Source: Scalesia atractyloides (lineage: Eukaryota > Streptophyta > Magnoliopsida > Asterales > Asteraceae). From it: a stretch of 64,000 nt of DNA. The translations under genes were made by a program, and so were the position numbers. The first letter of the stretch is position 1. Each line of letters opens with the position of its first letter. Below, piece by piece: positions 34,449 to 45,239 of the stretch. The stretch is from assembly GCA_947069175.1 (NCBI GenBank), contig CAMTDV010000009.1, positions 10,611,663 through 10,675,662 of the forward strand, in the 5' to 3' direction. Below the pieces are notes generated by a model. That model saw only the letters and a program-made list of their open reading frames with translations, was not told where the DNA came from and did no database searches.

Positions 34449-35308
34449 CCGGTTTAATATTCAATTTATATTATACTTATACACAACGTCGACTTCGTCT
34501 TCTTCATTCAAAGACACAGAACAACGATATTCGACTGTTCTTGTTAAAATCGTTCGTCGAACATTTTATTGATTGAATTGTAATGGATAAAAAGAGTTAA
34601 GGAATCGAAAGTACCGAACAGACTGATTTTCTCAGAACTCCGGCAATGGTCGTCGGCTCTGATTTGTGAATTCCGTCTGGATGAATCAATTAACAGTTTT
34701 GATCGATGAGTTGTGAAATTGAGTTACTAAACAAGGATTATCAGAGGGTTTAGATGATTGTACTGATTCACAGCGTGATTTCGGAAATTTCCAGAAATTT
34801 TCCGGCGAGTGCAGAATATCTGGCAACGTCGTCTGGGGATTGATTCTGGTTGATGGATTGAAGTTAGTATAAGTCTAACAATAGATTGAAAACGAAAGAG
34901 TCGAGAAATTTACCGATTTGATGTATGTATCGGTTTTCCGGCGAATGTCCGGCAATTGCAGAATATCTCCGGCGAGTGTAATTGCTTCGAGAAATTGTGC
35001 GATTTTGAGCGAAAAGATTACCAGAGACTTGGGTGTGTATTTATAGGGAAGAATCAAGATGAATTGGGTCTGAATATGGTCTTGATTCGTGGTCAAGACT
35101 TTCTCCGACGGTTATGACTGAGATCCCGAGATTAGACATCGGTTATAACCGACGTCGATGTTAATACATGCGTTTAGTCAAAGGAAACCGTCGATAATTG
35201 GCGAAATCGTCGGTATTTCCGGCGAGTGCGAATTGGGCGCGCTGATTCACTGGGTTTGATTTAGAGTTTCAATATAAGTATTAATTGTTTCATTATATCA
35301 ACCAACAA

Positions 35309-35381
35309 GTCAAGTGGCGGAGTAGTGAGATGTGTGTTGGTTGTTTCTTCCGGCTGACCCGGGTTCGAAACCCGGCAGCCT
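35309..35381 (+). other. tRNA-like module 4 in LTR 3
   Basis: Here the T arm is CCCGGGTTCGAAACCCGGCA, a fully paired stem, and the module ends GGCAGCC before TATTTTCTTTTTT. This is the best preserved version in the tandem complex. Confidence 0.65.
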
Positions 35382-35566
35382 ATTTTCTTTTTTATTTACT
35401 TTATTTTTACTTTTTAATAATTATAGTTTTTAAATTCTAAATTGTTTATTAATTATGTATTGTTTAAAATTAAAATTAATCATAAATACGCAACGAAATT
35501 TTTAACTGGATGTTCGGTTAATAAACGAAGCGGGTTTCGGAAACCCGTTTTTTGACGGATGTTACA

Positions 35567-37043
35567 AATACCGGGATAAGATTGAGGATCTGTGACGACA
35601 AAAGGAAGAGGAACAAGAGAAGATCAATAAGGGTAAGTATAACGAGGACCAGGATTGGGAGGAGGCTATAAGTAAACATCATAAATGAAGGTTAATAGTT
35701 TCAGATTCAGGGAGGAATACAACCACGTTTTTCATCTCAAATCTCCCTGTGAACTGTGATACTGATCGTTTATGGGAGGCGTTACAGGAATATAAGATTT
35801 CGATAGACCTTTTTGTTCCGAAGAAACGGGATAGGGTGGGTAACATGTTCGGTTTTGTAAGGCTCGCGAATATGGCAGAGAATAGAGTCTGGATCATGGA
35901 GCTTTCAAAGATTTCATTTGATGGGGGCAAAGATAGGAGTCTATATAGTCAAGTTTAACAGATTTGGGGAGAGGGCTCAAGTGTCAAGAAAACTTTAAAA
36001 GCTCCATGATCCAGACAGATTTGGGGAGAGGGTTCAAGTGTCAAGAAACTATGAAGCAGGAAGAAAATCGACTCTAGAGGCTGATAAGCTCGGTGGGGCT
36101 TCTCTAGGTTTTGGAAGTAACAATGCCCATGACCATGAAGCCTATAAACTTGCGAGTACCAGGTTTAGGGATACGTTCATGGGGAAACCCCTACAAGGTA
36201 CGACCAAGAAGAAGATTACTGTTGAAAGTGGGGAAAGTCTACCGATTAGATATTTGGGGGGGGGGGGGTAACTCGCTAGTGGGGATGGTGATAGATTTCA
36301 AGGCATTAATGGATCTCAAACATCCTAGACCTAATAGGTTCTCGAAAGGTGTTGGCCTCCAGTATCTTGGGGGTATGAGGGTGTTGCTAACCTTTTAAAA
36401 CTCTGATTTACCGTTAGATTCAATGAGAGTCAGAATCACATCTGGGGTAGGGTCTTATCGATGCTAACAGTTTGGAGGGGCAAGATTTGGACTTCATTCG
36501 TATTTCTTAGCTTTATGTATCCGGGCTTCAGGTTTGGTTAAGGGATTTAGCGGTTTTAACAAAGTAGCCGCCCAGTTCGGGGAAGTGGTATGGCCTTCGA
36601 ATGCATCCCGTGAGGATGGCCTTCTCATAGGGGAAAAGGTGAGGGTGTTGCTGGACCATGGTAGAAGGATCTTAGAGGAAGTGGAGGTTATTTGTAAAGG
36701 GAAAAGATATTCAGTATGGGTCAAGGAGGTCGATGAAGAGTGGGTGTCGCCGTTCATGGAGTTTTTGGTTATGGATGATATAACTCCGACGAACAATGTA
36801 GATGAGAAGGAGATCAAAGAAGCTGAATCGTCGCCGGTGGAAGGTGAAAATTGAGATGTGAAACGTTACCTAGGGTTTTGGACGTGCATGGGGACCCGAA
36901 GATTATGGAGTCGCGGTTAATTATGTTTCACATGGGAAAGAGGGACCAAATCATGATGGAGGGGGGAGGGGGTTCGAGATGGATTCTACAGGTCAGAGAC
37001 TTGGGGTTCCACTTGTTTTGCCTCCTAAGGGAGAGAATGACCC
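35567..37043 (+). pseudogene. LINE ORF1-like protein with RRM domain, degenerate
   Basis: Plus-strand coding relic. An N-terminal RRM-like domain is visible around 35720-35960 (TFFISNLPVNCDTDRLWEA; RNP1-like GNMFGFVRLAN, with the upstream DLFVPKKRDRVG). A second conserved block at 36534-36854 (EEVEVICKGKRYSVWVKEVD) matches the region downstream of the RRM in plant LINE-type ORF1 proteins. These are RNA-binding partners of the endonuclease/RT ORF. Several stops and frame changes and a G-run near 36248 break it. The endonuclease/RT ORF is missing because a gypsy LTR begins abruptly at 37044. The three-LTR element split its 5' part. A host RRM gene relic is less likely. Confidence 0.6.
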
Positions 37044-37805
37044 TGTAACATCCGCCAAAAACCGACTCGTTTTGGATATCCGGATCTTATGTGTAATAAA
37101 TGAAATGGGAATTTTCAATATATATTTATTGTTATATTGATGTTGGATATAAAATCGATTCATATAAATAAGTTCGGTATTAAGCATTTAATTTATAAAT
37201 AAACTTCCGTTAAGATCCGCTAGGATAGTATAAAAGAAATGGAATGTTCATCATTAGTATTTTAGCGATATTATATTAATATAAATAATTCCGCGTTAAA
37301 AATATTAAGTTCGGATAAAATACGATTATTTTTATAAACAAGATCGGTTAGTATCGTTAAACAATACGAAGCAAACACTTAACTATGTTAGAAAGTGAGG
37401 GTTAAACGAAGTTATTAAGTGCAGGGACCAAACTACAACTAATGGAAGGTTATAACTTATAAGGGCCTGTTATGTCAAGTGTTGAAACTTGAAAAGAAGA
37501 AATAAAAAAAGGAGCTTGCGGGACTCGAACATGTCACCTCTCGTTTAATAAACAACCCAGCGGGTCACTGAGCTACATCAGTCCTTGTACACAACCAACC
37601 CCGTGTTACCTAAACAAGCTACCCAAAACTGAACCCAACCATCATCTTCTTCAATTTCCAGCCAACCCGAACCCAAACCAAGCTTGACCCGATCCCGTCT
37701 TCAGACTCACGCGACGTTTCATCTTAATTTCGATCTCATTCAAATCGCAATCATAGGGGACCTATGTATTCATCATCAATTATGTCATATAACTCCATAA
37801 ACTAG
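37044..37805 (+). repeat. gypsy LTR fragment, third relative of the TGTAACATCCG family
   Basis: Begins TGTAACATCCGCC in plus orientation, the element-sense start of the same LTR class as the three-LTR family, but otherwise diverged. It contains one tRNA-like module. It is broken at 37805 by an Athila-like LTR. The rest may continue after 61360, but I could not confirm that. Confidence 0.6.
37513..37584 (-). other. tRNA-like module in the third LTR
   Basis: Minus-strand GGACTGATGTAGCTCAGTG (A box) and ATGTTCGAGTCCCGC (B box). It lies antisense to the LTR about 470 nt in, as module 4 does in the three-LTR family. Confidence 0.55.
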
Positions 37806-38528
37806 TGATATGCACAAAATGCAACTTATAAATTATATCAAACAATGCATAAAATAAACCCTTTTTATGTACTAATATTGGAAAAAGTGTGTTTCTTTGT
37901 ATACTTTTAATTTTCAGGACTAAATGAGCTTAAATTTACAAAAGGAATAAATTAACGGCAAAAACCAACAATAAATACAAGAAAGAAGAGTTGACACACC
38001 ATGCCTACCCTCCAAGCTACATCCCAAGACCAAAACAACAAACCAGAAGACAAGCACGGGGCCTTGCTCCACTCCAGAGTCCATGCAGAACAAGATAAAC
38101 AGAACAGACAAGAGCCACGGGCATGGTCAACTCCCAAATATGTGGAATATCCCAAAGGACCAACTTTACTAACCACGTGGTCGTGCCTTCTTACACATGG
38201 GACCATGTGTGCATACATATTTACATAGATAAATTGTTAAAGACAGAGAAGATATGACACGGGGTCGTGCCCTCTAGGCACGGGGCCGTGTGAAGGGTCT
38301 GTTTCCAGTTATAAAAGGATGTGCTTGGTTCATTTCCAACTCATTCCTTGGTAGCCCTCCCTCTCACTTACCACCACTCCAACACCATCATTCACCACCT
38401 TGTCCTGCTTTAGAGTGTGTGTAGTAGTCTCGATATCTAAGCTTGATCGTAAGAGTTCTTGTCAAACAAAGGCCATGCTTAGCTAATCTCTTACATCACT
38501 TGGTGAAGACAAATCTTTTATGTATTAC
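37806..38528 (+). repeat. Athila-like solo LTR, part 1 of 3
   Basis: Starts TGATATGCACAAAATGCAAC, the reverse complement of the right end of the Athila-like LTRs at 41290 and 50153. It is cut at 38528 by the oppositely oriented Athila-like element. Parts 2 and 3 are at 50159-50561 and 60858-61359; together about 1.63 kb, against 1.66 kb for the intact LTR. Flanks ACTAG and ACTAT match at four of five bases. No PBS or internal region follows, so it is a solo LTR. It carries CACGGGGTCGTG and CACGGGGCCGTG palindromes at 38258 and 38279. Confidence 0.82.
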
Positions 38529-39072
38529 TGACGTGGTGGAGGGTGAGTATAATTTGTAAATATATTTTACGCAATTTTCACTCGTTTATTCAAGCTTTAA
38601 ATTTGTAAAAGCGCGATATGCAGCTATCACTCTCTACAACACGCTAGGGCGACTGCACCCATTGTTGGCATAGTAAAGTGATGGTAAGATACCGATGTCG
38701 TCAAAGGACACAAGAGCTTTTAATACCGAAATATAGTTGACGTCTAATTTAATCAAATTTTTAGGAAATGTTTTAGTAGGAAAAAATAAAGAAATAATTG
38801 TAATAAAAGAAACAAACAGACAAGATAGAATCACTTGGTTTCGACTCCTTATTTATGTATCCTTTAATGATTTCCACGCTTTGGGTTTTTAAGAGATTAT
38901 CTTAGTTAAAGTGGCATGTCCCTCTTTTGGAGGCAATGCCACCCTCAGCCATATTGGTCTGAGTCAGCAGAGATACAGTCCTGTAAGGCCGGAATATTAA
39001 AAGATAATTAAGTAAGTTATACATGTAAAATGTGGTATGTCCATCTTTTGGAGGCAACACTACCCCGATTAT

Positions 39073-40164
39073 TGTCACACCCGATTTTCCAACCAAACGG
39101 TTTTGAGACCTAATTTTGCTTGATAGCCACTGCCTTGCTTTCCTTATGAAATGGTAGAAAGTAAAGTCCCATCCCAGTGAGCCCGTGTGAGGAGTATCGT
39201 GACGTAAGTTGATATCATCATAGTTAATATACAGAGAATAGCACAGCAGAAGTCTTGGAGTATAAATTATTATTACCAAGTGTCCAAAGTTCAAAATAAT
39301 TATACAGACGGTTCGTAACAAAAGAGCCACAGGCGGATCATAAAAAGTACAAAAGATGTTCAACAGACTTTAGGCATTTCTAAGTATTTGCAAGATTCTC
39401 TTATTTCAATACCAAGCAGCTTCCAGCCTATTACGTGTTGTACCTGTAACTTAGCCTGCATAACCTGTTTTAATCTGTTTTTTATAACTTAAACATTGGG
39501 GGTTAACGCGACCGTGTCCTGGATATCCTCGGCTCATTTAAGTTACTAATGGCCACGACTAAAGCACGGGGTGTAGGCATACACCCGACAGATGATAATG
39601 CTAAATATTTTGTTACCCATAAGTTGGGGATAACTCCTTTGTGGGTTTATAAGTGGTGCGTCGGTTAATCATGTCTCGGTTTCTATACTAGGCCCCATAT
39701 GTATTGACAAACATGTAAAACTGCGTACAAGATTTAAATTCTTAATTATCCTTAGTTATAAAAGATTTTCACGTGCTTAGTGCACTTAAATCAATTTTGA
39801 AATATTTTCACAACGAGTCAGTTAATTGTATTTATTAGTGTAAACTGGCGTAATTTCAAAAGACTAAGTTACATGTACAACACGTGATAGGCTGGAAGCT
39901 GCTTGGTATTGAAATAAGAGGATCTTGCAAATCCTTAGAGATACCTAAAGTCTAATGAACATCTTTTGTACTTTTTATGATCTGCTTGTGGATCTTTTAT
40001 TACGAACCATCTATATAATTATTTTGAACTTTGGACACTTGGTTGTAATAATAATTTATACTCCAAGACTTCCGTTGTGCTATTATGTGTATATTGACTA
40101 TGATGATATCAACTTAGTCACAATACTCCCCACCGGGATTTGGTTGAAAAATCGGGGTGTGACA
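39073..40164. mobile_element. foldback element with ~300-390-bp inverted arms
   Basis: 1092 bp from TGTCACACCCGATTTTCC to its reverse complement GGTTGAAAAATCGGGGTGTG ACA at the right. The arms, about 39073-39460 and 39860-40164, are inverted copies: opposite-strand frames share NIFCTFYD and IIILNFGHLV. It is absent from the partner LTR, which reads CCTCGGCCATATTGG at the site. The immediate flanks ATTAT and GCCAT differ by three transitions, so a 5-bp TSD is possible but eroded. The termini resemble gypsy LTR ends, so an inverted pair of short LTR pieces is an alternative. Confidence 0.7.
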
Positions 40165-40784
40165 GCCATATTGGTCTGAGTTAGCAGGGATACAGTCCCG
40201 CAAGCCCGTTTTAAGTTTTAATAGTAAGTTATTTATAAGGGATTCAAACCGTTCTTACTTCCCTGATTTGATGCTATCTGCCTCAAGTGAAGTCCTAATA
40301 AGCTTGAACCAAGTCCTTGCAGGATCTATACACTAACGAGGCAAGAACTTTACCCATACCACCATTCTAATCCCCTTTCAGGCAGTTAAGGGCTTTATAT
40401 AGACTGTTAAGACATGAATGGGTGAATCAACAAAACATGAAGGATGATAGAATAAAATTCACTTTCAATATAAAAACTAGTTATTAAAGTCATTAACCCA
40501 ATTAAAAGGTTAACCAAATCTAGGAAATCAAAAGTATAAATAACGTGTCTTCACCAAGTGATGTAAGATATTAGCCAAGCATGCCTTTGTTTGACAAAAC
40601 TCTTACGATCAACTTGGATCCCGAGACTACTACACACACTATAGGATGGATGATGGATGAATGTGGTGGATGATGGTGGTGTTATGATGGTGTAGTGGTT
40701 GCAGGTGTGAGATAAGTGGTTTGCCAAGGGATGAGTTGGAATGAAACCAAAAACCCTTATTTATAGCTGGAAACAGTGAGTTCA

Positions 40785-41045
40785 CACGGTCCCATGCCCT
40801 GTGGTCACGGCCCCATGTCTTTCTTCTTCTCTATCTTTATTTAATGAGCATGTCAGATCAGATGCTTACACGGCTCCGGGTGTCAACGGCGCGGCCCCGT
40901 GGCCATTGTACTTGCTGTACTATCCAAAATTCGCAAATTTGGAAGTTGACCATGACCCGTGTCCATGAGACACAGTCCCGTTTCTCTTGTCTGCTTCTGT
41001 TTTTCTTCTTCTGTTCTGATATCTTAAAGAGGCATGCCCCGTGCT
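40785..41045. repeat. CACGG/CCGTG palindrome cluster in the Athila-like LTR
   Basis: Several CACGGNNCCGTG-like half or full sites (for example CACGGTCCCATG, GTCACGGCCCCATG, CGCGGCCCCGTGG). The better preserved versions are in the other LTR at 49710-49721 and 49731-49742, both CACGGCCCCGTG. Confidence 0.6.
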
Positions 41046-41290
41046 TGACTTTTAATTCGTTTTTTTAGTCTTGGGGTGAAGCTTGGAGGGTTGGTATAGT
41101 GTGTAATCTTCCCGTCTTCTGTATTTATCCTGGTTTTTGTCGTTGATTTGTTCCTTTTGTACATTTAAGCTCTTTTAATCCTGAAAATCACAAGTATCAA
41201 AAAATAAACACACTTTTAACATCAGTACTAAAAAAGGTTGATTGTATACCTTATTTGATTCAATATATATGTTGCATTTTACACGTATCA

Positions 41291-42503
41291 AATACCCCAC
41301 ACTTGAATATTTGCTTGTCCTCAAGCAAAACTCTTTTAATATTGCTTGACACACCCAAATGGAGTTGGTAGGGAAGAAGTTTTTGGGTCTTGTTTGTAGA
41401 GTGTCGGGAATCAAAGTTCTTTTTATTCATGTTTTAATTTTATTTAAAAACGTATTCGACATGATTTATTTAGAACACTTATTAAGAAAAAAAATATTTT
41501 GGCATAACATACCTTTATAAAATTTCATTTAGCTATATACAAATTCACACCCCTCACAAGTGAACACTCAACACTCGGCCGAAAATGTATAAGTGAAACG
41601 TTCGATACCAGGATGAGACTTACTTCTACCATATGCTTGACAAGTAATCAAACCTCCTCATTTTTAACTTAATCTTTGTAAATATCAAGAGGACTTTTTT
41701 TTTAAAAAAGGTAGGTTGTTGGCTAGGGGTATGGTGTTTTTATTGGAAAGTGGCTAAAAACGTAAAATGTCGTTTTTGAAAATTTATATATTTGTGACTT
41801 AGGTATAAAATATATGTTTATATGCAATAATTTTGCTTATTTATTTCAAATAACTAGAGATTTTTTTTTGATAGAATATACTAAGTCACTTCTTTTTATA
41901 TAAATTTCAAGGGAACCGCATTTTACCAAAACAAAGGGGTGTAAAAAGAAAGATTGGTTTTTGGTGATGAGTGGTTTGTGCAAAATGGTATTTTACGGGT
42001 TTTAAAATGAAGTTGAAAAATAAAAATCCTAATGCCTCCATCATATACTTACTTGGATTAGTTGGCAATCACCAATAATGTATTGAATTGTCAAGTTCTA
42101 GATTCGTAAGAACCATACGGCTATTCACACAAGAAATGAACATGAGCATTTAGTAAAGATAAGATATTGATTCTCGGTAAAGGCTCAAAACTCACATTTT
42201 TGTGGGAAAATGGGTAAAAAGTGTGAAATTATACAATCAAATTATAAGTCGTGCCTTTTTACAAAAAAATTCTTATATGGTTCTTTTTATCACGACACTA
42301 TCGGTTGTAAATTTATAAAAACTTAAAATTTTCAGATCTTGGTTTCTAACTTAAGCTATAAGCAAGACAAAAAAAATTAAAAAGAAAATATTGTTCAAAA
42401 AGATTTGGGGTGTTTTAGCGGTTCCAAGTAGAGTTTTATGTAAGGCTTGTTTTTAGGACAAACAATTTCAAGTTAAGCTTCCCCATACTTAAATTACACA
42501 TTG
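41291..42503 (-). other. Athila-like 3' untranslated region
   Basis: Starts with the purine tract and TTGAGGACAAGCAAATATTC (minus strand), the usual end of Athila internal regions. The rest is AT-rich and non-coding. It resumes at about 45240 after the solo LTR. Confidence 0.65.
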
Positions 42504-42970
42504 TGTCACACCCCGACCCGCAGCGGAAATAAGAGTCGGGGCATAATTGGGTTATCACCAAAGCACATGACATTTACTATTATGTTTCATATTAAATAAA
42601 GTCAAAATTACATTTTCAAATATCAAAACATGTTCATTCAATACAAAGGAAATAAACCAAACATAACAATCCCAATACTAAATTGTTTTATTTTTCTAAT
42701 CCAGGTCCTATGTGTTCCTAGCTGCTGCTGGTTCACCTGTATCATGTGTAAAATGGGAGTTTTTGGGTCAACATAAGTTGTCGAGTGAACCTTATTGGAT
42801 AAACATTTATTAATGAATTAATGGTTAGTTTATCAATGAAAAATTGTGCATAATCATAAATGAGCAAATGTAAGTAATCAAGCAATGGCAAAAAGCAGTT
42901 ACAATTATAACATACAATAACACTTGATAGCATACATGAACATACCAATATCATACGATAAATAACATAA

Positions 42971-43150
42971 ATGAACTGTGCGATCAAGGCTCAATCAAAC
43001 GGAGCCGATCGTATTGCATGTACTGAAAATGTAAAATGAACTGTGCGATCAAGGCTCAATCAAACGGAGCCGATCGTATTGCATGTACTGAAAATGTAAA
43101 ATGAACTGTGCGATCAAGGCTCAATCAAACGGAGCCGATCGTATGTGGGC
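42971..43150. repeat. 65-bp tandem repeat centred on the conserved stem-loop
   Basis: Units start ATGAACTGTGCGATCAAGG at 42971, 43036 and 43101, the last incomplete. Each contains the 29-nt stem-loop (42982-43010, 43047-43075, 43112-43140). Confidence 0.93.
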
Positions 43151-43696
43151 ACGCCAGGTTCAACCGCATAATAAAATGGGGAACATGCTCAACGCTCATA
43201 AATGGGGAGCGGCGGCCTATGAAATTGCATGTACTGAATAATAAATTGCATCCAATAATAACTAGTTAACAGCAACAAACAGAATACACATGTTCATAAT
43301 ATGATGTATGCACAATGGTTTAGTTATAATATGTATATAAACAAAGACACATGATACACCCCAAAACGTGATTAAAACGGGGAATTTGTAAGATTCACTC
43401 ACCTTGGGTGCTTTGGATTGGAGATGGTGAGATGCGCACGATTTAGATGAGCGGATCAACGAGGAATACTAACCTAAATAATAATGGAAAAATATAATAA
43501 ATGGATGGATTTTATTAAGGATTTTAATGAAATTTTTAGATATATTTTTGTGAGTTTATAGCTATTTTTTATCTTTAAAAATGTTATTTTTAAGTATTTT
43601 TAATTGATTTTTAAATTACATTAAATAAATAAAAATATAAAAAAATATTATTTTTTTTAGCGTTGACCGTTGACCGGTTCGGTCAGCGAATTGATC

Positions 43697-44112
43697 TGCG
43701 CCGGGTGAGATTCGAACTGGCGACCTCCCGTTCGCGTGCACGCAGCTCTACCAACTGAGCTACGTGTCTAACCCGAGATAATCTCGTTTTTAATTATATT
43801 TATACACTTATTCGATTTAACCGAATTTCCTTTATTTGCAAAAACATTTTAATTCAATCGGACCGGTGCTCGTGACGAGTTTCGAACGCGCGACGTGTAG
43901 TTCATGTTGCACACAGTCCACCGCTGGACTGTATGTCTAACCTGGTTAATATCTCGGTTTTTATTATACTTAACAACTAACTGGGTTATCTCGGTTTAGT
44001 TTTTAAACAAAAAGACGCGTTATAATATAAGGTGTGCGTATAGCAGGAATCGAACTCGGGACGTGTGTGTGAAATTTGCACACAGTCCACCGCTGGACTG
44101 TGTGTCTAACCC
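43697..44112 (-). other. tRNA-like modules 1-3 in the solo LTR
   Basis: At about 43697-43776 (TAGCTCAGTTGGTAGAGC and AGTTCGAATC), 43861-43943 and 44036-44112 (CAGTCCAGCGGTGGACTG D-arms, with CGTTCGAAAC and GAGTTCGATTC). Box sequences survive although the surrounding LTR sequence has diverged from the other subfamily. TTGACC repeats lie just to the left, as in the relatives. Confidence 0.6.
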
Positions 44113-44967
44113 GTTTAAAATACCGTTTTTAATTAATCTTATCTATATTGTGTCTTCATCTTCTTCGTCGATTTACACAGACAATATATTCCGACTTGTT
44201 ATGATTGATTTATGACTTATACGCTTTTCAGACATTATCAGTAATTTAAAAGTAGAGAATGGAGAGAGTTTAAGGAAGAGGATATACCGATTGATGTTGT
44301 TCACGGAATTCCGGCGGAGGTTCGTCGGTACTGAAAGTGAACTCCGGCTGTTGAAACCAATTAACAGCGTTGATCGGTTATTTATGAAGTTGAGTCACTT
44401 AAACAAGGTTTAAAAGAAGTTTAGGATATCATACCAGTTAACAGTGTGATTCCGGCAGTTTCAGAAGTTTTCCGGCGAAGATAAGATTTTCGATAAACGT
44501 TGACTAGGATCGATTCTGTTGGTGGAGTTGTGTTAGAGACTGATTAATCACATGATTTAAACAGAAAGAGTCGGAGGAAATACCGTGAGTATGTGAGTCC
44601 CGGTTTTCCGGTGACTTGCAGAGTTTTTCCGGCGAGCTGATTCAGATAATCTGATGGTCCGAAAATGCGACGAAATTGAAATGGAGTATTGATATGATAG
44701 CTCTGAATCGCGAGAATGGTCTGAAGCTTGAGTTATTCAGAGCTTTGATGAACTTTCGGTTTCAAAAACCGAAAATGATGAAACTTTAAGTTCAATCAAT
44801 TCCATCTTGATTAGAAACCGTCATACATCGGTTATAAGCTGAACATGTGAATTAAACAACGATTTGACGATTGGTTTGCCGATTACCGTTTCTCAGATGG
44901 CGCCATCGGTTTAACTGATTTGTGTATAAATTTCATTTCTGTTCCTGGAGTTAACAGAAAACACATT

Positions 44968-45047
44968 GTGGCGGAGTGGTCTTGGAAGTGAGTGTTAAGT
45001 TGTTTGAAGTATTTCTTGGCTGACTCGGGTTCGAGTCCCGGCAGCTT
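44968..45047 (+). other. tRNA-like module 4 in the solo LTR
   Basis: GTGGCGGAGTGGTCTTGG (A-box region) and CTCGGGTTCGAGTCCCGG (paired T arm) end in GCAGCTTCAA, followed by ATATTTTTTATTT. Same orientation and position as module 4 in the three-LTR family. Confidence 0.62.
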
Positions 45048-45239
45048 CAAATATTTTTTATTTATTTTATTTTAACTTTTTATCAAATATAATTTTTATA
45101 GTTTAGTTTTTTTATTAATTATGTATCGTTTTAACTCAAAATTAATCATAAATATTTAATGCAACTTTTATAACTTGGTACTTGATTACAAAACGGAGCG
45201 GGTTTTGGAGACCCGATTTTTTACAAATGTTACACATTG

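Larger units (their letters stand above)
20963..35566 (-). mobile_element. gag-only Ty3/gypsy-type retrotransposon in tandem LTR-int-LTR-int-LTR form
   Basis: Three LTRs of 2616, 2614 and 2615 bp separate two nearly identical 3.38-kb internal regions, all in the same minus orientation. The whole complex is flanked by one perfect TSD, AATAC (20958-20962 and 35567-35571), so it entered as one element and was enlarged in place. LTRs run TGTCACACCCC...TGTTACA on the plus strand. Each internal region has a tRNA-Met-type PBS, a purine tract and a gag pseudogene but no protease, RT or integrase, so mobility would depend on another element. Marker bases show the middle LTR to be a recombinant of the outer two, as unequal homologous crossing-over predicts. 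Confidence 0.93.
32952..35566 (-). repeat. LTR 3 (right, 5' LTR) of the three-LTR element
   Basis: 2615 bp, followed by the TSD copy AATAC. Private bases in its right half include TTTTTAAGCGC, TTCCGTCTGG, GTACTGATTC and CCCGGCAGCC. Confidence 0.92.
38529..41290 (-). repeat. 3' LTR of the Athila-like element, with foldback insertion
   Basis: 2762 bp, of which 39073-40164 is an insertion. It includes an internal direct repeat of about 130 bp (GGCATGTCCCTCTTTTGGAGG ... GTATGTCCATCTTTTGGAGG). Confidence 0.9.
42504..45234 (-). mobile_element. solo LTR related to the three-LTR family
   Basis: 2731-bp LTR, TGTCACACCCCGACCCGCAG...AATGTTACA, flanked by a perfect 5-bp TSD CATTG (42499-42503 and 45235-45239), with no internal region or partner LTR. 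Terminal sequence and internal layout match the LTRs at 20963-35566, but most of the sequence is diverged, so it is a sister subfamily. It keeps the 29-nt stem-loop (three times) and four tRNA-like modules in the same order and directions. Solo LTRs arise by recombination between the two LTRs of one element. Confidence 0.92.

Noticed and set aside
36534..36854. An intact small host gene on the plus strand
   Set aside because: Its conserved block fits the post-RRM part of plant LINE ORF1 proteins, and the flanking frames are broken.
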